Part shown: piece after piece, positions 1 to 9,116 of the stretch
How positions within the stretch are numbered: position 1 is the stretch's first letter
Layout of the letters: each line of letters opens with the position of its first letter
NCBI RefSeq assembly: GCF_001746415.1
Contig: NZ_MEHJ01000001.1
Location: 4,223,501-4,287,500 of the forward strand
Length of the DNA stretch: 64,000 nucleotides
Direction: 5' to 3'
From: Streptomyces agglomeratus
Lineage (GTDB): Bacteria > Actinomycetota > Actinomycetes > Streptomycetales > Streptomycetaceae
Program-made: the position numbers and the translations under genes
The notes under the pieces: model-generated
Database searches by the model: none
What the model was told of the DNA's origin: nothing
What the model saw: only the letters and a program-made list of their open reading frames with translations

Positions 1-2021
1 TCGCCCGCTGTCTGAACTGTGAGCAGGGTCCCACTCCGAACCCGTGCGGCGAGTGCCAGTCCTGCGTCGACCTGGCCAGGAACGGCCGGGGTTCGATCGA
101 CGTCATCGAGATCGACGCCGCTTCGCACGGTGGCGTGGACGACGCCCGTGACCTGCGGGAAAAGGCGTTCTTCGGCCCGGCGAGCAGCCGCTACAAGATC
201 TACATCATCGACGAGGCGCACATGGTCACCCCGGCGGGCTTCAACGCCCTGCTGAAGGTGGTCGAGGAGCCCCCGGAGCACCTGAAGTTCATCTTCGCGA
301 CGACGGAGCCCGAGAAGGTCATCGGCACGATCCGTTCGCGTACGCACCACTACCCGTTCCGCCTGGTGCCGCCGGGCACCCTGCGCGAGTACCTCGGCGA
401 GGTGTGCGGCAAGGAGGGCATCCCGGTCGAGGACGGCGTACTGCCCCTCGTCGTACGGTCCGGGGCCGGATCCGTCCGTGACTCGATGTCCGTGATGGAC
501 CAGCTCCTCGCCGGCGCGGCCGACGACGGTGTGACATATGCCATGGCGACCGCGCTCCTGGGGTACACCGAGAGCTCCCTGCTCGACTCGGTCGTGGACG
601 CCTTCGCGGCCGGGGACGGGGCGGCCGCGTTCGAGGTCGTCGACCAGGTCATCGAGGGCGGCAACGACCCCCGGCGGTTCGTGGCCGACCTGCTGGAGCG
701 GCTGCGCGACCTGGTGATCCTCGCCGCCGTGCCCGACGCCCGCGAGAAGGGCCTGATCGACGCGCCGGCGGATGTCGTGGAGCGCATGCAGGCCCAGGCT
801 TCGGTCTTCGGCGCCGCGGAGCTGAGCCGCGCCGCCGACCTGGTCAACACCGGCCTCACGGAGATGCGCGGGGCGACGTCGCCCCGGCTCCAGCTGGAGC
901 TGATCTGCGCCCGCGTGCTGCTGCCCGCCGCCTTCGACGACGAGCGTTCCTTCCAGGCGCGGCTGGACCGCCTGGAGCGCAACGGCGGCGGCGCCTTCAT
1001 GGCCGCGGCCGCCGCCCCCGGTCCGGCGATGGGATATGTACCGGGCGCCGAGGCGCACGGGGCGCCCGCGGCTGCGGCGGCCGCACCGGCCCCCGCCCCC
1101 GTGGTGCCCGCGCCCGTCCCCGCAGCGGCGCCCGCACCGCTGGCGCCCGTGGCCGGGCCGGCCGCCCCCGAGGGCGGTCAGCGCCCCGGTGCGTGGCCCG
1201 GTTCCGGCGGCGCCGGTGCCGCCGGGCAGGACGCCGGGGGGCGCCGGCCCGGCGGGTGGCCCACCGCCTCCGCCCCGGGCCAGGGCCGGCCCGAACCGCA
1301 GCCCGCGCCGCCCGCAGCGGCGCCGTCGGCCCCCGCCGCTCCGGCTGCTGCCGCGCCCGCCGTCTCGCAGCAGGCCGTGCAGGGCGCCGTACAAGTGCAG
1401 AACATGTGGCCGGGCATTCTGGAGGCCGTCAAGAACCGGCGCCGCTTCACCTGGATCCTGCTCAGCCAGAACGCCCAGGTCAGCGGCTTCGACGGGACCA
1501 CGCTCCAGATCGCGTTCATCAACGCCGGCGCCCGCGACAACTTCGCGAGCAGCGGCAGCGAGGACGTGCTGAAGCAGGCGCTGGCCGAGTCCTTCAACGT
1601 GCAGTGGAAGATCGAGTCGGTTGTCGACCCGTCCGGCGGCGCAGGCGGCGGAGGCGCGCAGCCCCCCGGTGCGGGAGGCGGCTTCGGCGGTGGTGGCGCC
1701 GCGGGTGGAGGCGGTTTCGGCGGCCGGCCCCCTGCCCCGGCACCGCGACCGGCCCAGCCCGCCCCGCAGCCCCAGCCTGCCCCGGCCCACACCGGCCCGC
1801 AGTCCCCGGGCCCGCAGCGGCCGGCCCCCGAAGGGGCTCCGGGCAGCTCGTACGCCATGGACTCGGCGCCCCCGCCCGCACCCGCGCCGCCGCCCATGGC
1901 GATCGAGGACGACGTACCGGAAGAGGACGACCCGGACCTCGTCGACTCGGCCCTCTCCGGTCATGACCTGATCGTGCGGGAACTGGGCGCGACGGTCGTC
2001 GAGGAGTTCACGAACGAGTAG
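1..2021 (+). CDS. dnaX: DNA polymerase III subunit gamma/tau, 5'-truncated by window edge
   Basis: Clamp-loader ATPase of the replisome, which loads the beta clamp and ties polymerase cores together. The reading frame is open from base 3 and its start lies left of the window; 672 residues are visible. The first residues carry the family's four-cysteine zinc module (LNC, PC, EC, SC). The DEAH-type Walker B (YIIDEAHM), the FATTEP sensor and the RSRTHHYPF arginine-finger region follow. After the clamp-loader core come a long Ala/Pro/Gly-rich linker, a conserved tau-type block around [18 protein letters not shown], a second Gly/Pro-rich linker and an acidic tail. The C-terminal part is longer than in E. 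coli, as is usual in Streptomyces. The stop codon lies within a short inverted repeat just ahead of the purD promoter. Confidence 0.96.
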   Translation, partial: ARCLNCEQGPTPNPCGECQSCVDLARNGRGSIDVIEIDAASHGGVDDARDLREKAFFGPASSRYKIYIIDEAHMVTPAGFNALLKVVEEPPEHLKFIFATTEPEKVIGTIRSRTHHYPFRLVPPGTLREYLGEVCGKEGIPVEDGVLPLVVRSGAGSVRDSMSVMDQLLAGAADDGVTYAMATALLGYTESSLLDSVVDAFAAGDGAAAFEVVDQVIEGGNDPRRFVADLLERLRDLVILAAVPDAREKGLIDAPADVVERMQAQASVFGAAELSRAADLVNTGLTEMRGATSPRLQLELICARVLLPAAFDDERSFQARLDRLERNGGGAFMAAAAAPGPAMGYVPGAEAHGAPAAAAAAPAPAPVVPAPVPAAAPAPLAPVAGPAAPEGGQRPGAWPGSGGAGAAGQDAGGRRPGGWPTASAPGQGRPEPQPAPPAAAPSAPAAPAAAAPAVSQQAVQGAVQVQNMWPGILEAVKNRRRFTWILLSQNAQVSGFDGTTLQIAFINAGARDNFASSGSEDVLKQALAESFNVQWKIESVVDPSGGAGGGGAQPPGAGGGFGGGGAAGGGGFGGRPPAPAPRPAQPAPQPQPAPAHTGPQSPGPQRPAPEGAPGSSYAMDSAPPPAPAPPPMAIEDDVPEEDDPDLVDSALSGHDLIVRELGATVVEEFTNE

Positions 2022-2049
2022 CCCGGCGGGGGGAGCGCGGCGCGCGGGC

Positions 2050-2062
2050 TAGGCTGCACACC
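2050..2062 (+). promoter_or_regulatory. purD -10 box, leaderless start
   Basis: TAGGCT at 2050-2055 fits a Streptomyces TANNNT -10 element. It lies 7 nt before the purD GTG, so the transcript would begin at or beside the start codon. There is no Shine-Dalgarno sequence, and the purF start has the same arrangement. No convincing -35 is visible. Confidence 0.5.
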
Positions 2063-3316
2063 GTGAAGGTCCTCGTCATCGGCGGCGGCGCCCGCGAACA
2101 CGCCCTGTGCCGCTCTCTGTCCCTCGATCCCGACGTCACCGCGCTGTACTGCGCCCCCGGCAACGCCGGCATCGCCGAGGTGGCCGAGCTGCACCCGGTC
2201 GACGCCCTCGACGGCGCCGCCGTGGCCCGCCTCGCCGGCGAGCTCGGCGCCGGCCTCGTCGTCGTCGGCCCGGAGGCGCCGCTCGTCGCGGGCGTCGCCG
2301 ACGCCGTGCGCGCGGCCGGTATCCCGTGCTTCGGCCCGTCCAAGGAGGCCGCCCAGCTGGAGGGCTCCAAGGCGTTCGCCAAGGACGTGATGGCCGCGGC
2401 GAACGTTCCCACCGCCCGCAGCTACGTCTGCACCACCCCCGAAGAGATCGACACGGCACTGGACGCCTTCGGCGCGCCGTACGTCGTGAAGGACGACGGT
2501 CTCGCCGCCGGCAAGGGCGTCGTCGTGACCGACGACCTCGCGGCGGCCCGCGACCACGCGCTCGCCTGCGACCGCGTGGTCATCGAGGAGTTCCTCGACG
2601 GCCCCGAGGTCTCCCTCTTCGCGATCACCGACGGTGTGACCGTCCTCCCGCTCCAGCCCGCGCAGGACTTCAAGCGCGCGCTCGACGGCGACGAGGGCCC
2701 GAACACCGGCGGCATGGGCGCGTACTCCCCGCTCCCGTGGGCCGACCCCAAGCTGGTCGACGAGGTCATGGCGACCGTCCTCCAGCCGACCGTGGACGAG
2801 CTCCGCCGCCGCGGCACTCCCTTCTCGGGGCTGCTGTACGCGGGTCTGGCGATCACCTCGCGCGGCGTACGGGTCATCGAGTTCAACGCCCGTTTCGGCG
2901 ACCCGGAGACCCAGGTGGTCCTGGCCCGTCTCAAGACCCCGCTGGCGAGCGTCCTGCTGCACTCCGCCAACGGCACTCTCGACGTCGAGCCGCCGCTGAC
3001 CTGGCGCGACGACGCCGCCGTGACGGTCGTCATCGCCTCGCACAACTACCCGGAAACGCCGCGCACGGGGGACCCGATCGAGGGCCTCGGCGAGGTCGCG
3101 GCCCAGGATGCGCCCCATGCGTACGTCCTGCACGCCGGCACGCGGCGCGAGGGCGACGCGATCGTGAGCGCGGGCGGCCGGGTGCTGTCCGTGACAGCGA
3201 CCGGCAAGGACCTCACCCAGGCCCGCGAGCGCGCGTACAAGGCCGTCTCCCGGATCCGCCTGGACGGCTCCCAGCACCGCACGGACATCGCCCAGAAGGC
3301 GGCAGCGGGGTCCTGA
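2063..3316 (+). CDS. purD: Phosphoribosylamine-glycine ligase (GAR synthetase)
   Basis: Second step of de novo purine synthesis: ATP-dependent joining of glycine to 5-phosphoribosylamine, in the cytosol. At 417 residues it has normal family length. It shows the N-terminal fold ([12 protein letters not shown]), the ATP-grasp domain with [12 protein letters not shown], the [10 protein letters not shown] motif and the metal-binding [12 protein letters not shown]. The GTG at 2063 is chosen because the protein then begins with the family's [11 protein letters not shown] strand and because of the adjacent -10 box. It stands alone after dnaX and is not part of a pur operon. Confidence 0.97.
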   Translation: MKVLVIGGGAREHALCRSLSLDPDVTALYCAPGNAGIAEVAELHPVDALDGAAVARLAGELGAGLVVVGPEAPLVAGVADAVRAAGIPCFGPSKEAAQLEGSKAFAKDVMAAANVPTARSYVCTTPEEIDTALDAFGAPYVVKDDGLAAGKGVVVTDDLAAARDHALACDRVVIEEFLDGPEVSLFAITDGVTVLPLQPAQDFKRALDGDEGPNTGGMGAYSPLPWADPKLVDEVMATVLQPTVDELRRRGTPFSGLLYAGLAITSRGVRVIEFNARFGDPETQVVLARLKTPLASVLLHSANGTLDVEPPLTWRDDAAVTVVIASHNYPETPRTGDPIEGLGEVAAQDAPHAYVLHAGTRREGDAIVSAGGRVLSVTATGKDLTQARERAYKAVSRIRLDGSQHRTDIAQKAAAGS

Positions 3317-3568
3317 CCACCCACTGCGCCCACTCCACTCACCCGGGCCACCGCGCCCTCTCCTGTTGCCGACCAAGTCAGCAGCTTTCCCCAAAGCCAT
3401 TCCATCGGGTGACCGCTGGTCCATCCGGCTGACGGCCGCCGAACCCCCAACTAGGGTGCGGCGCAAGCGTTCCGGCACTTGGCCCACCGACATTGCGATG
3501 TCAGTGACGGGTGCCACAGTGGGGGAGTGAGCAAAGCCGTCGCAGGGCGAAGGGGGTGACGTCCGGCC

Positions 3569-5203
3569 GTGTCCGGTACCGGTATGGGTGTGGAGAAGGG
3601 CGCGCGGTCCGCGCGTTCCAGGGCTCTCGCCGTGCTGCACATCCGCAGCACGGCGCTGGCCGTCGCCCTGCTTCCCGCGGCCGTCGCCGTCGTCCTGCTC
3701 GTGGGCGGCGCGACGGGTCACGCGGTCGGCGGGGGCTGGGACACCGCGCGCTGGGTGACGAGTGCGGTCGCGGTGGTGGCGCTGCTGGCGGCCGCCGCCG
3801 TGGGGGCCGTGATCGTACGGGCGAGACCCGCCACGAGTCCGACGGTGGAGGTCGCCGAACAGTCGGCGCCGGACCTCTACCGGCTCGTGCGCGACCTGGC
3901 GGACCGCCTGGAGGTCCCGGTGCCGTCCGCGATAGCGCTCACCCCGGACTGCGACAGCTGGCTGGAGGACCGTACGCACCCGGCGGCGTCGATACCGGGC
4001 GAGACCCCCCGGCGCCGCAGGTCCACGGAGGCCCCCGTGCTCGTCATCGGGTCGCCTTTCCTGTGGTGGATGCGGGTCGCCGAGCTGCGCGCGGTGCTCG
4101 CCCCGGTCGTCGCCGGTACGGGCCCCTCCGCGCACCCCGACATAGCCGCCGCCCGCCGCTTCGTACGCGGCCTGGACGCGGCGGTCGCGGTCGCGGCGGC
4201 CCCGGGGCAGAGCCTGCTGCGCCGTGTCCTCCTCGGTTTCGTCGGCCGGGTCTCCCGGCTTCTCCTGCGGAGCTGCCGCGTCCACGCGGCCGAGATGGAG
4301 CGCGGCGTGGCCGCCGCCGCTTCCGACCGCGCGCAGACCGTCGACTACGGCCTGCGGATCGTCGCCCAGGAGCAGGTCGGCCTGGCGTACGCTGGCTGGG
4401 ACCGGCTCCTGACCCGGGTCGCGCTGCCCGCCTGGCGGATGGGCCGCTGGCCCTCCCGCCTGGACGCGGGCGTCGTCTCGGCGCTCACCGAACTCTCGCG
4501 CCGCGACCGCCTGGCCGAGGGTTTCGCCTCCCGTCTGGGCGAGCGTCCGGCGTGCGATCTGCTCGAAGAGCCGGGCACGGTGGACGAGGCCGCGTCGCTC
4601 CTCGCCGCCCGCCTGTTCCACGGCGGCCCCGCCGAGCCGGGACCGGACTGGTCACCGGTGGACTGGAGCCATTACCCGGAAGAGGTCGTGGACCGTAAGT
4701 GGCGCGCGGACGCCGCCCGCCTGCACCGCGTCCTGGACACCATGGGCGTACGCCGCGCCACGGCCCCCACCCTCACCCGGGTAATGGACCACCTGTCGGC
4801 CGCCACGCCCCCCGACAACCCCGCGGCGGAGACACTGGCCGCCGCGATCGGCGCCGAGGTGGCCCGGGAAGAGGCCGCGGCCCCGCCGCCCGCCCCCCTG
4901 GGCGTCGACGCCGACGGGGACACCGGCCCCCTCCCGCTCCTGCCCCTGGTCCCGCCCAGAACGGGCCGCGACCTGCTGGCCGACCACGTCACCGCGATGG
5001 TCTGCTGCGCCGCGGTGGACACGGCCGGCGCGACCCCGGGCCTGGACTGGCTCGACGGCCCCACGCTCCTGGTGGACGGCGAAAAGCGCGCGGACCTCGG
5101 CTCCCCGGTCCTGACCCTCGTGGAGGACGGCGACGCGACACCACTGCGCTCCTGGCTGGCCTCAGTAGGAGTACGCCCGGAAAAAACAGTCCGCCTGGTC
5201 TGA
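3569..5203 (+). CDS. Membrane protein, degenerate M48-like (HtpX-type) peptidase fold
   Basis: 544 residues. Two hydrophobic helices occupy roughly residues 25-50 and 60-85. The next segment has the layout of M48 zinc peptidases: APDLYRLVRDLADRLEVPVP, then VLVIGSPFLWWMRVAELRAV. Where M48 enzymes have ELRAVLAHELGH this protein reads ELRAVLAPVVAG, so both zinc histidines and the catalytic glutamate are missing. It is therefore probably a catalytically dead, Streptomyces-specific paralogue of unknown role. GTG 3569 is preceded by AGGGGG 12 nt upstream. A 10-codon reading frame (3527-3559) with its own GGGGG sits just before it. The C-terminal 200 residues match nothing I recognise. Confidence 0.75.
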   Translation: MSGTGMGVEKGARSARSRALAVLHIRSTALAVALLPAAVAVVLLVGGATGHAVGGGWDTARWVTSAVAVVALLAAAAVGAVIVRARPATSPTVEVAEQSAPDLYRLVRDLADRLEVPVPSAIALTPDCDSWLEDRTHPAASIPGETPRRRRSTEAPVLVIGSPFLWWMRVAELRAVLAPVVAGTGPSAHPDIAAARRFVRGLDAAVAVAAAPGQSLLRRVLLGFVGRVSRLLLRSCRVHAAEMERGVAAAASDRAQTVDYGLRIVAQEQVGLAYAGWDRLLTRVALPAWRMGRWPSRLDAGVVSALTELSRRDRLAEGFASRLGERPACDLLEEPGTVDEAASLLAARLFHGGPAEPGPDWSPVDWSHYPEEVVDRKWRADAARLHRVLDTMGVRRATAPTLTRVMDHLSAATPPDNPAAETLAAAIGAEVAREEAAAPPPAPLGVDADGDTGPLPLLPLVPPRTGRDLLADHVTAMVCCAAVDTAGATPGLDWLDGPTLLVDGEKRADLGSPVLTLVEDGDATPLRSWLASVGVRPEKTVRLV

Positions 5204-5698
5204 CCCCGGCACAGACCCACCGCACTCCACGGTGCCGGGAGGGGCCGTGTCGGGGCGCTCCCCGCAGGGTGTCGAACGCAACGACCGCGAACACACCGCA
5301 GCGCTGCCCGAAGGTTCGGCACCCGAGGAGACGCCCCGACGCGGCACCGACCCCAGCGCCTCTGCCCCGAAGCCCCCGCGATGCACTCCACGGTGCCGGG
5401 AGGACGCGGCACCGACCCCGAAGCCCCGGACCACTCGGCCCTGCCGCACTCCACGGCACCGACCCCGAAGCCACCGCACCGAAGGCCCCAGCCCCCGCCC
5501 CCGCGCCCCCGTCGCGCCCCGCCCGCGCTCCCTCACCACCCCCTTACCACGACACCCTCGTACCGGAGGCTGAGGTTCCGTTAACGTCAATTCGCGACGA
5601 ACGGTGACGGAGTGCGTGCGTTATGTGATGTGCTGGGGGCCAGTAGCTGACAAGTGACGCATCACAGTTGTCTCGGGGGCTAGAGGGAGGGAAGCGGC
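5204..5698. other. 495-bp gap filled by decayed direct repeats
   Basis: No credible gene. The left two thirds are built from two interleaved repeat motifs (separate entry). The right end, 5600-5698, is upstream of the dimethylformamidase-like gene and contains GTGATG and GCATCAC half-sites flanking about 30 bp. It ends in GGGAGGGAAG, the ribosome-binding site of the gene at 5699. Confidence 0.6.
5222..5480. repeat. Interleaved direct repeats in intergenic DNA
   Basis: Motif A, ACTCCACGGTGCCGGGAGG, occurs at 5224-5243 and 5385-5403, with a shorter variant near 5448-5461. Motif B, GGCACCGACCCCGAAGCC, occurs at 5408-5425 and 5455-5472, with a variant at 5343-5356. The two alternate, which suggests a once-regular array that has decayed. 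Confidence 0.65.
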
Positions 5699-7206
5699 AT
5701 GGGGGACGAGTTTATCCGGCGCTGGGAATCGGGCGCGCTCGCCCATGCCGTGTCGGACCCGTTCGGGCAGGGCCCCCTGCCCTGGCTGCGCGGCAGCGAG
5801 CACTACTTCAGCGACAGCGGCCAGGTCATCCCCTGGTACGCCGAGCCCACGGAAGGCGCCGACCACCGCGACCCCGTCACCGGAGCCCGCCTCCCGCAGC
5901 CCCGCTCCGCTTCCACCGGCGGCCCCCGCACCGCCGACGACGTACGGCAGCAGATCAAAGGCTTCGCGTCACCCGGCGCGGCCGCCCCCGGCGAGGCGAT
6001 CGACTTCCACATCACGGTGGACCCGCCCCAGCAGTTCTCCGTGGACATCTACCGGATCGGCCACTACGGCGGCGACGGCGCGGCGAAGATCACCACCAGC
6101 CCCCGCCTGTCCGGCATCGTCCAGCCGGCCCCGCTCACCGCCGACCGCACGGTCTCCTGCCACCACTGGTGGCTGTCCTGGCGCCTCCAGATCCCGGACT
6201 TCTGGAGCATCGGGGCGTACGTGGCCGTGCTGACCACTGCCGACGGCTACCGCTCGCACATCCCCTTCACGGTCCGCGACAGCCACCCGGCCGACCTGCT
6301 CCTGCTCCTCCCGGACATCACGTGGCAGGCGTACAACCTCTACCCGGAGGACGGCCGCACCGGCGCCAGCCTGTACCACGCGTGGGACAGCATGGGCCGG
6401 CTCCTGGGCGAGGAGCAGGCGGCCATGACGGTCTCCTTCGACCGCCCGTACGCGGGCGCGGGCCTCCCACTGCACGTGGGCCACGCGTACGACTTCATCC
6501 GCTGGGCCGAGCGCTACGGCTACGACCTGGCGTACGCGGACGCCCGCGACCTGCACGCCGGCCGCATCGACCCGACCCGCTACCGGGGCCTGGTGTTCCC
6601 GGGCCACGACGAGTACTGGTCGGCCCCCATGCGCCGCACCACGGAACTCGCACGCGAATCCGGCACCTCACTCGTCTTCCTCTCGGCGAACACGATGTAC
6701 TGGCAGGTCGAGCTCGCCCCCTCCGCGTCCGGCACCGCCGACCGCCTCCTCACCTGTCGCAAGCGCCGAGCCCCCGGCAAGGCCGCCCTGTGGCGCGAGA
6801 TCGACCGCCCCGAGCAGCAGCTCCTGGGAATCCAGTACGCCGGAAGGGTCCCGGAGCCCAGGCCCCTGGTCGTACGCAACGCGGACCACTGGCTGTGGGA
6901 CGCGACCGGCGCCCACGAGAACGACGAGATCGAGGGCCTGGTGGCGGGCGAGGCCGACCGCTACTTCCCCCGCACGCAGCTCCCGAGCACCAGGAACGGA
7001 TCCTGCTCGCCCATTCCCCGTACGAGGACAGCGAGGGCCACCGCCGCCACCAGGAGACCTCGCTCTACCGCGCCCCCAGCGGCGCCCTGGTCTTCGCCTC
7101 CGGCACCTTCGCCTGGTCGCCAGCGCTGGACCGCCCCGGCCATGTGGACCCGCGCATCCAGCGCGCGACGGCGAACCTCCTGGACCGCATCTGCAAACGC
7201 GACTGA
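5699..7206 (+). pseudogene. N,N-dimethylformamidase large-subunit-like protein, frameshifted
   Basis: The first ~428 codons encode a protein resembling the large-subunit-like domain of N,N-dimethylformamidase: VDIYRIGHYGGDGA, the IPFTVRD region, DITWQAYNLYPEDG, VSFDRPYAG and FPGHDEYWSAPMR. At 6982-6984 the frame is lost. The family's C-terminus (AHSPYEDSEGHRRHQETSLY to RATANLLDRICKRD) continues in the -1 frame to the stop at 7206. Restoring one C in the CCC at 6982-6984 rejoins the two parts as QLPEHQE. Unrepaired, the upstream frame reads through 35 bp of leader into purC, giving a false 830-residue fusion. The cause is a true single-base deletion or a sequencing error in a C run. A strong GGGAGGGAAG precedes ATG 5699. 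The substrate is unknown. Confidence 0.8.
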
Positions 7207-7291
7207 CCGACGCACCGCCCCCGCCCCGACACCCGCGCTCCGCATACGGGAGAATCGGAAGCGTTCCTGGATCAACCTACGCGGAGGAACC

Positions 7292-8191
7292 GTGTCCGGA
7301 TTCGTAGAAAAGCCCGAGCCGCTCCAGCTGCCGGGCCTGACCCACCTCCACACGGGCAAGGTGCGTGACCTCTACCAGAACGAGGCCGGCGACCTCGTGA
7401 TGGTCGCCAGCGACCGCATCTCCGCGTACGACTGGGTACTGCCCACCGAGATCCCCGACAAGGGCCGGGTGCTCACCCAGCTCTCGCTCTGGTGGTTCGA
7501 CCAGCTCGCGGACCTCGCCCCGAACCACGTGATCTCCACCGACCTTCCCGACGGCGCCCCGGCCGACTGGGCCGGCCGTACGCTCATCTGCAAGTCCCTG
7601 CGGATGGTGCCGGTCGAGTGCGTGGCCCGCGGCTACCTCACCGGTTCGGGCCTCGTGGAGTACAAGGAATCAAGGACCGTCTGCGGCCTCGCCCTCCCCG
7701 AGGGCCTGACCGACGGCTCCGAGCTGCCGGCCCCGATCTTCACGCCCGCCACGAAGGCGGCGGTCGGCGACCACGACGAGAACGTCAGCTACGAGGAAGT
7801 GGCCCGCCAGGTCGGCGCCGAGACCGCCGCCCAGCTGCGCCAGATGACCCTCGCCATCTACAGCCGGGCCCGCGACATCGCCCGCGACCGGGGCATCGTC
7901 CTCGCCGACACGAAGTTCGAGTTCGGCTTCGACGGCGACGAGCTGATCATCGCCGACGAGGTGCTGACCCCGGATTCCTCGCGTTTCTGGCCCGCCGCCA
8001 CCTGGGAGCCGGGCCACGCACAGCCCTCGTACGACAAGCAGTACGTCCGCGACTGGCTGACCTCGCCGGCCTCCGGCTGGGACCGCAAGGCGGAACTGCC
8101 GCCGCCCGCGCTTCCGCAGGAGATCGTCGACGCCACCCGGGCGAAGTACCTGGAGGCGTACGAACTCCTCACCGGCACCACGTGGTCGTAG
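7292..8191 (+). CDS. purC: Phosphoribosylaminoimidazole-succinocarboxamide synthase (SAICAR synthetase)
   Basis: Purine pathway step that condenses CAIR with aspartate using ATP. 299 residues, matching single-domain PurC. Motifs seen include TGKVRDLYQN (phosphate loop), ASDRISAYDW, PVECVARGYLTGSG, and FEFGFDGDELIIADEVLTPDSSRFW. GTG 7292 is chosen because of GGAGGAA at 7283-7288. An in-frame extension upstream exists only because of the frameshift in the preceding gene. A strong hairpin terminator lies just after the stop. Confidence 0.97.
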   Translation: MSGFVEKPEPLQLPGLTHLHTGKVRDLYQNEAGDLVMVASDRISAYDWVLPTEIPDKGRVLTQLSLWWFDQLADLAPNHVISTDLPDGAPADWAGRTLICKSLRMVPVECVARGYLTGSGLVEYKESRTVCGLALPEGLTDGSELPAPIFTPATKAAVGDHDENVSYEEVARQVGAETAAQLRQMTLAIYSRARDIARDRGIVLADTKFEFGFDGDELIIADEVLTPDSSRFWPAATWEPGHAQPSYDKQYVRDWLTSPASGWDRKAELPPPALPQEIVDATRAKYLEAYELLTGTTWS

Positions 8192-8197
8192 CAACGC

Positions 8198-8230
8198 AGA
8201 AGGCCCCGGTCGTGGTGACCGGGGCCTTCT
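8198..8230. terminator. Bidirectional hairpin between purC and tRNA-Gly
   Basis: Perfect 14-bp stem AGAAGGCCCCGGTC / GACCGGGGCCTTCT with a 5-nt loop. It serves purC from the left and tRNA-Gly from the right. A near copy lies at 12238-12272. Confidence 0.9.
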
Positions 8231-8237
8231 GACTCTG

Positions 8238-8310
8238 AGCGGACGACCAGGTTCGAACTGGCGACCTCAACCTTGGCAAGGTTGCGCTCTACCAACTGAG
8301 CTACGTCCGC
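8238..8310 (-). tRNA. tRNA-Gly (GCC)
   Basis: 73-nt cloverleaf with acceptor GCGGACG/CGTCCGC, anticodon loop TTGCCAA and T-arm GTTCGAA. CCA is not encoded. The terminator at 8198-8230 follows it. Confidence 0.97.
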
Positions 8311-8339
8311 ATGCACTGTGTTGCCGTGTGCGTTGCCAA

Positions 8340-9116
8340 CTATACCCAACCTCGCTCGCGTGCGAGGCGCACCGCGGCATGACGATTTTCCGCACCCAGT
8401 TTCGAGGCGGCCGAGGACAGGTAGTTCCGGACCGTCCCGGGCGACAGCGCGGCCCGCTCGGCGATCTCCGCGACGGGCGCCCCGTCCGCCGCCAGCTCCA
8501 GCACTTCCGCCTCGCGCGCGGTCAGCGGCGAGTCCCCGGCGGAGATCGCGTCGGCCGCCAACTCCGGGTCCACGTAACGGTTTCCGTCCCGTACGCTCCG
8601 GATCAGCTCGGCCAGCCGCTGCGCGCTGACGGTCTTCGGCACGAAGGCCCGCACCCCCGCCGCGAGCGCCCGTTTCAGGTGGCCGGGCCGCCCGTGGCTG
8701 GTCACGATCATGCAGCGGCAGCCGGGCAGCTCGGCCCGCAGGGTTGTGGCCACACTCACACCGTCGGCGCCCGGCATCTGGAGATCAAGGACGGCGACGT
8801 CCGGCCGGTGCGCCCGCGCCATCGCTATCGCCTCGGGGCCGGTGGCCGCCTGGGCGACGACGACGAGGTCGTCCTCCAGCCCGAGGAGCGCGGCGAGGGC
8901 TCCCCGGATCAGATGCTCGTCGTCGGCGAGCAGCACCCGAACCGGCCTTCCGCCGGACCCGCGCCCCTCATCCCCACCCACGGCACGACCACCCGACCCA
9001 GCACCGTCCACCGCACCGCCACCCACTCCGGCACCCCCCACACCGGCACCACCCACCGCACCGCCACCCACTCCGGCACCTCCCGCACCAGTGTTACCCG
9101 CCCCGGTACCGCTCAC
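8340..9116 (-). CDS. NarL/FixJ-type response regulator with Gly-rich N-terminal extension
   Basis: Cytoplasmic transcription factor with a receiver domain (VRVLLADDEHLIRGAL, phospho-acceptor in VAVLDLQMPG, lysine in FVPKT) and a LuxR-type HTH (LTAREAEVLELAADGAPVAE, SPGTVRNYLSSAASKLG). It overlaps the kinase stop by 4 nt (GTGA) and forms one operon with it. The GTG at 9116 has GGGAGGT 6 nt upstream, which favours it. The product then starts with ~58 Gly/Ala-rich residues that no typical family member has. A second GTG at 8936 with GGAAGG upstream would give a standard 198-residue regulator, so the true start is uncertain. Confidence 0.88.
   Translation of the reverse strand: MSGTGAGNTGAGGAGVGGGAVGGAGVGGAGVGGGAVDGAGSGGRAVGGDEGRGSGGRPVRVLLADDEHLIRGALAALLGLEDDLVVVAQAATGPEAIAMARAHRPDVAVLDLQMPGADGVSVATTLRAELPGCRCMIVTSHGRPGHLKRALAAGVRAFVPKTVSAQRLAELIRSVRDGNRYVDPELAADAISAGDSPLTAREAEVLELAADGAPVAEIAERAALSPGTVRNYLSSAASKLGAENRHAAVRLARERGWV

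Noticed and set aside
1961..4621. 886-codon open frame on the minus strand
   Set aside because: Antisense to purD and the M48-like gene; composition is that of a high-GC shadow frame, with no recognisable domain, while the opposite strand encodes clear proteins.
5699..8191. 830-codon ORF joining a dimethylformamidase-like protein to PurC
   Set aside because: The join is an artefact of a single-base frameshift at 6982-6984; purC has its own ribosome-binding site and start, and the true C-terminus of the first protein is in the -1 frame.
9001..9110. Possible CRISPR-like repeats (CACCGCCACCCACTCCGGCACC)
   Set aside because: Repeat and spacer are all the same low-complexity type, in frame with the response regulator; no array structure and no cas genes anywhere in the window.
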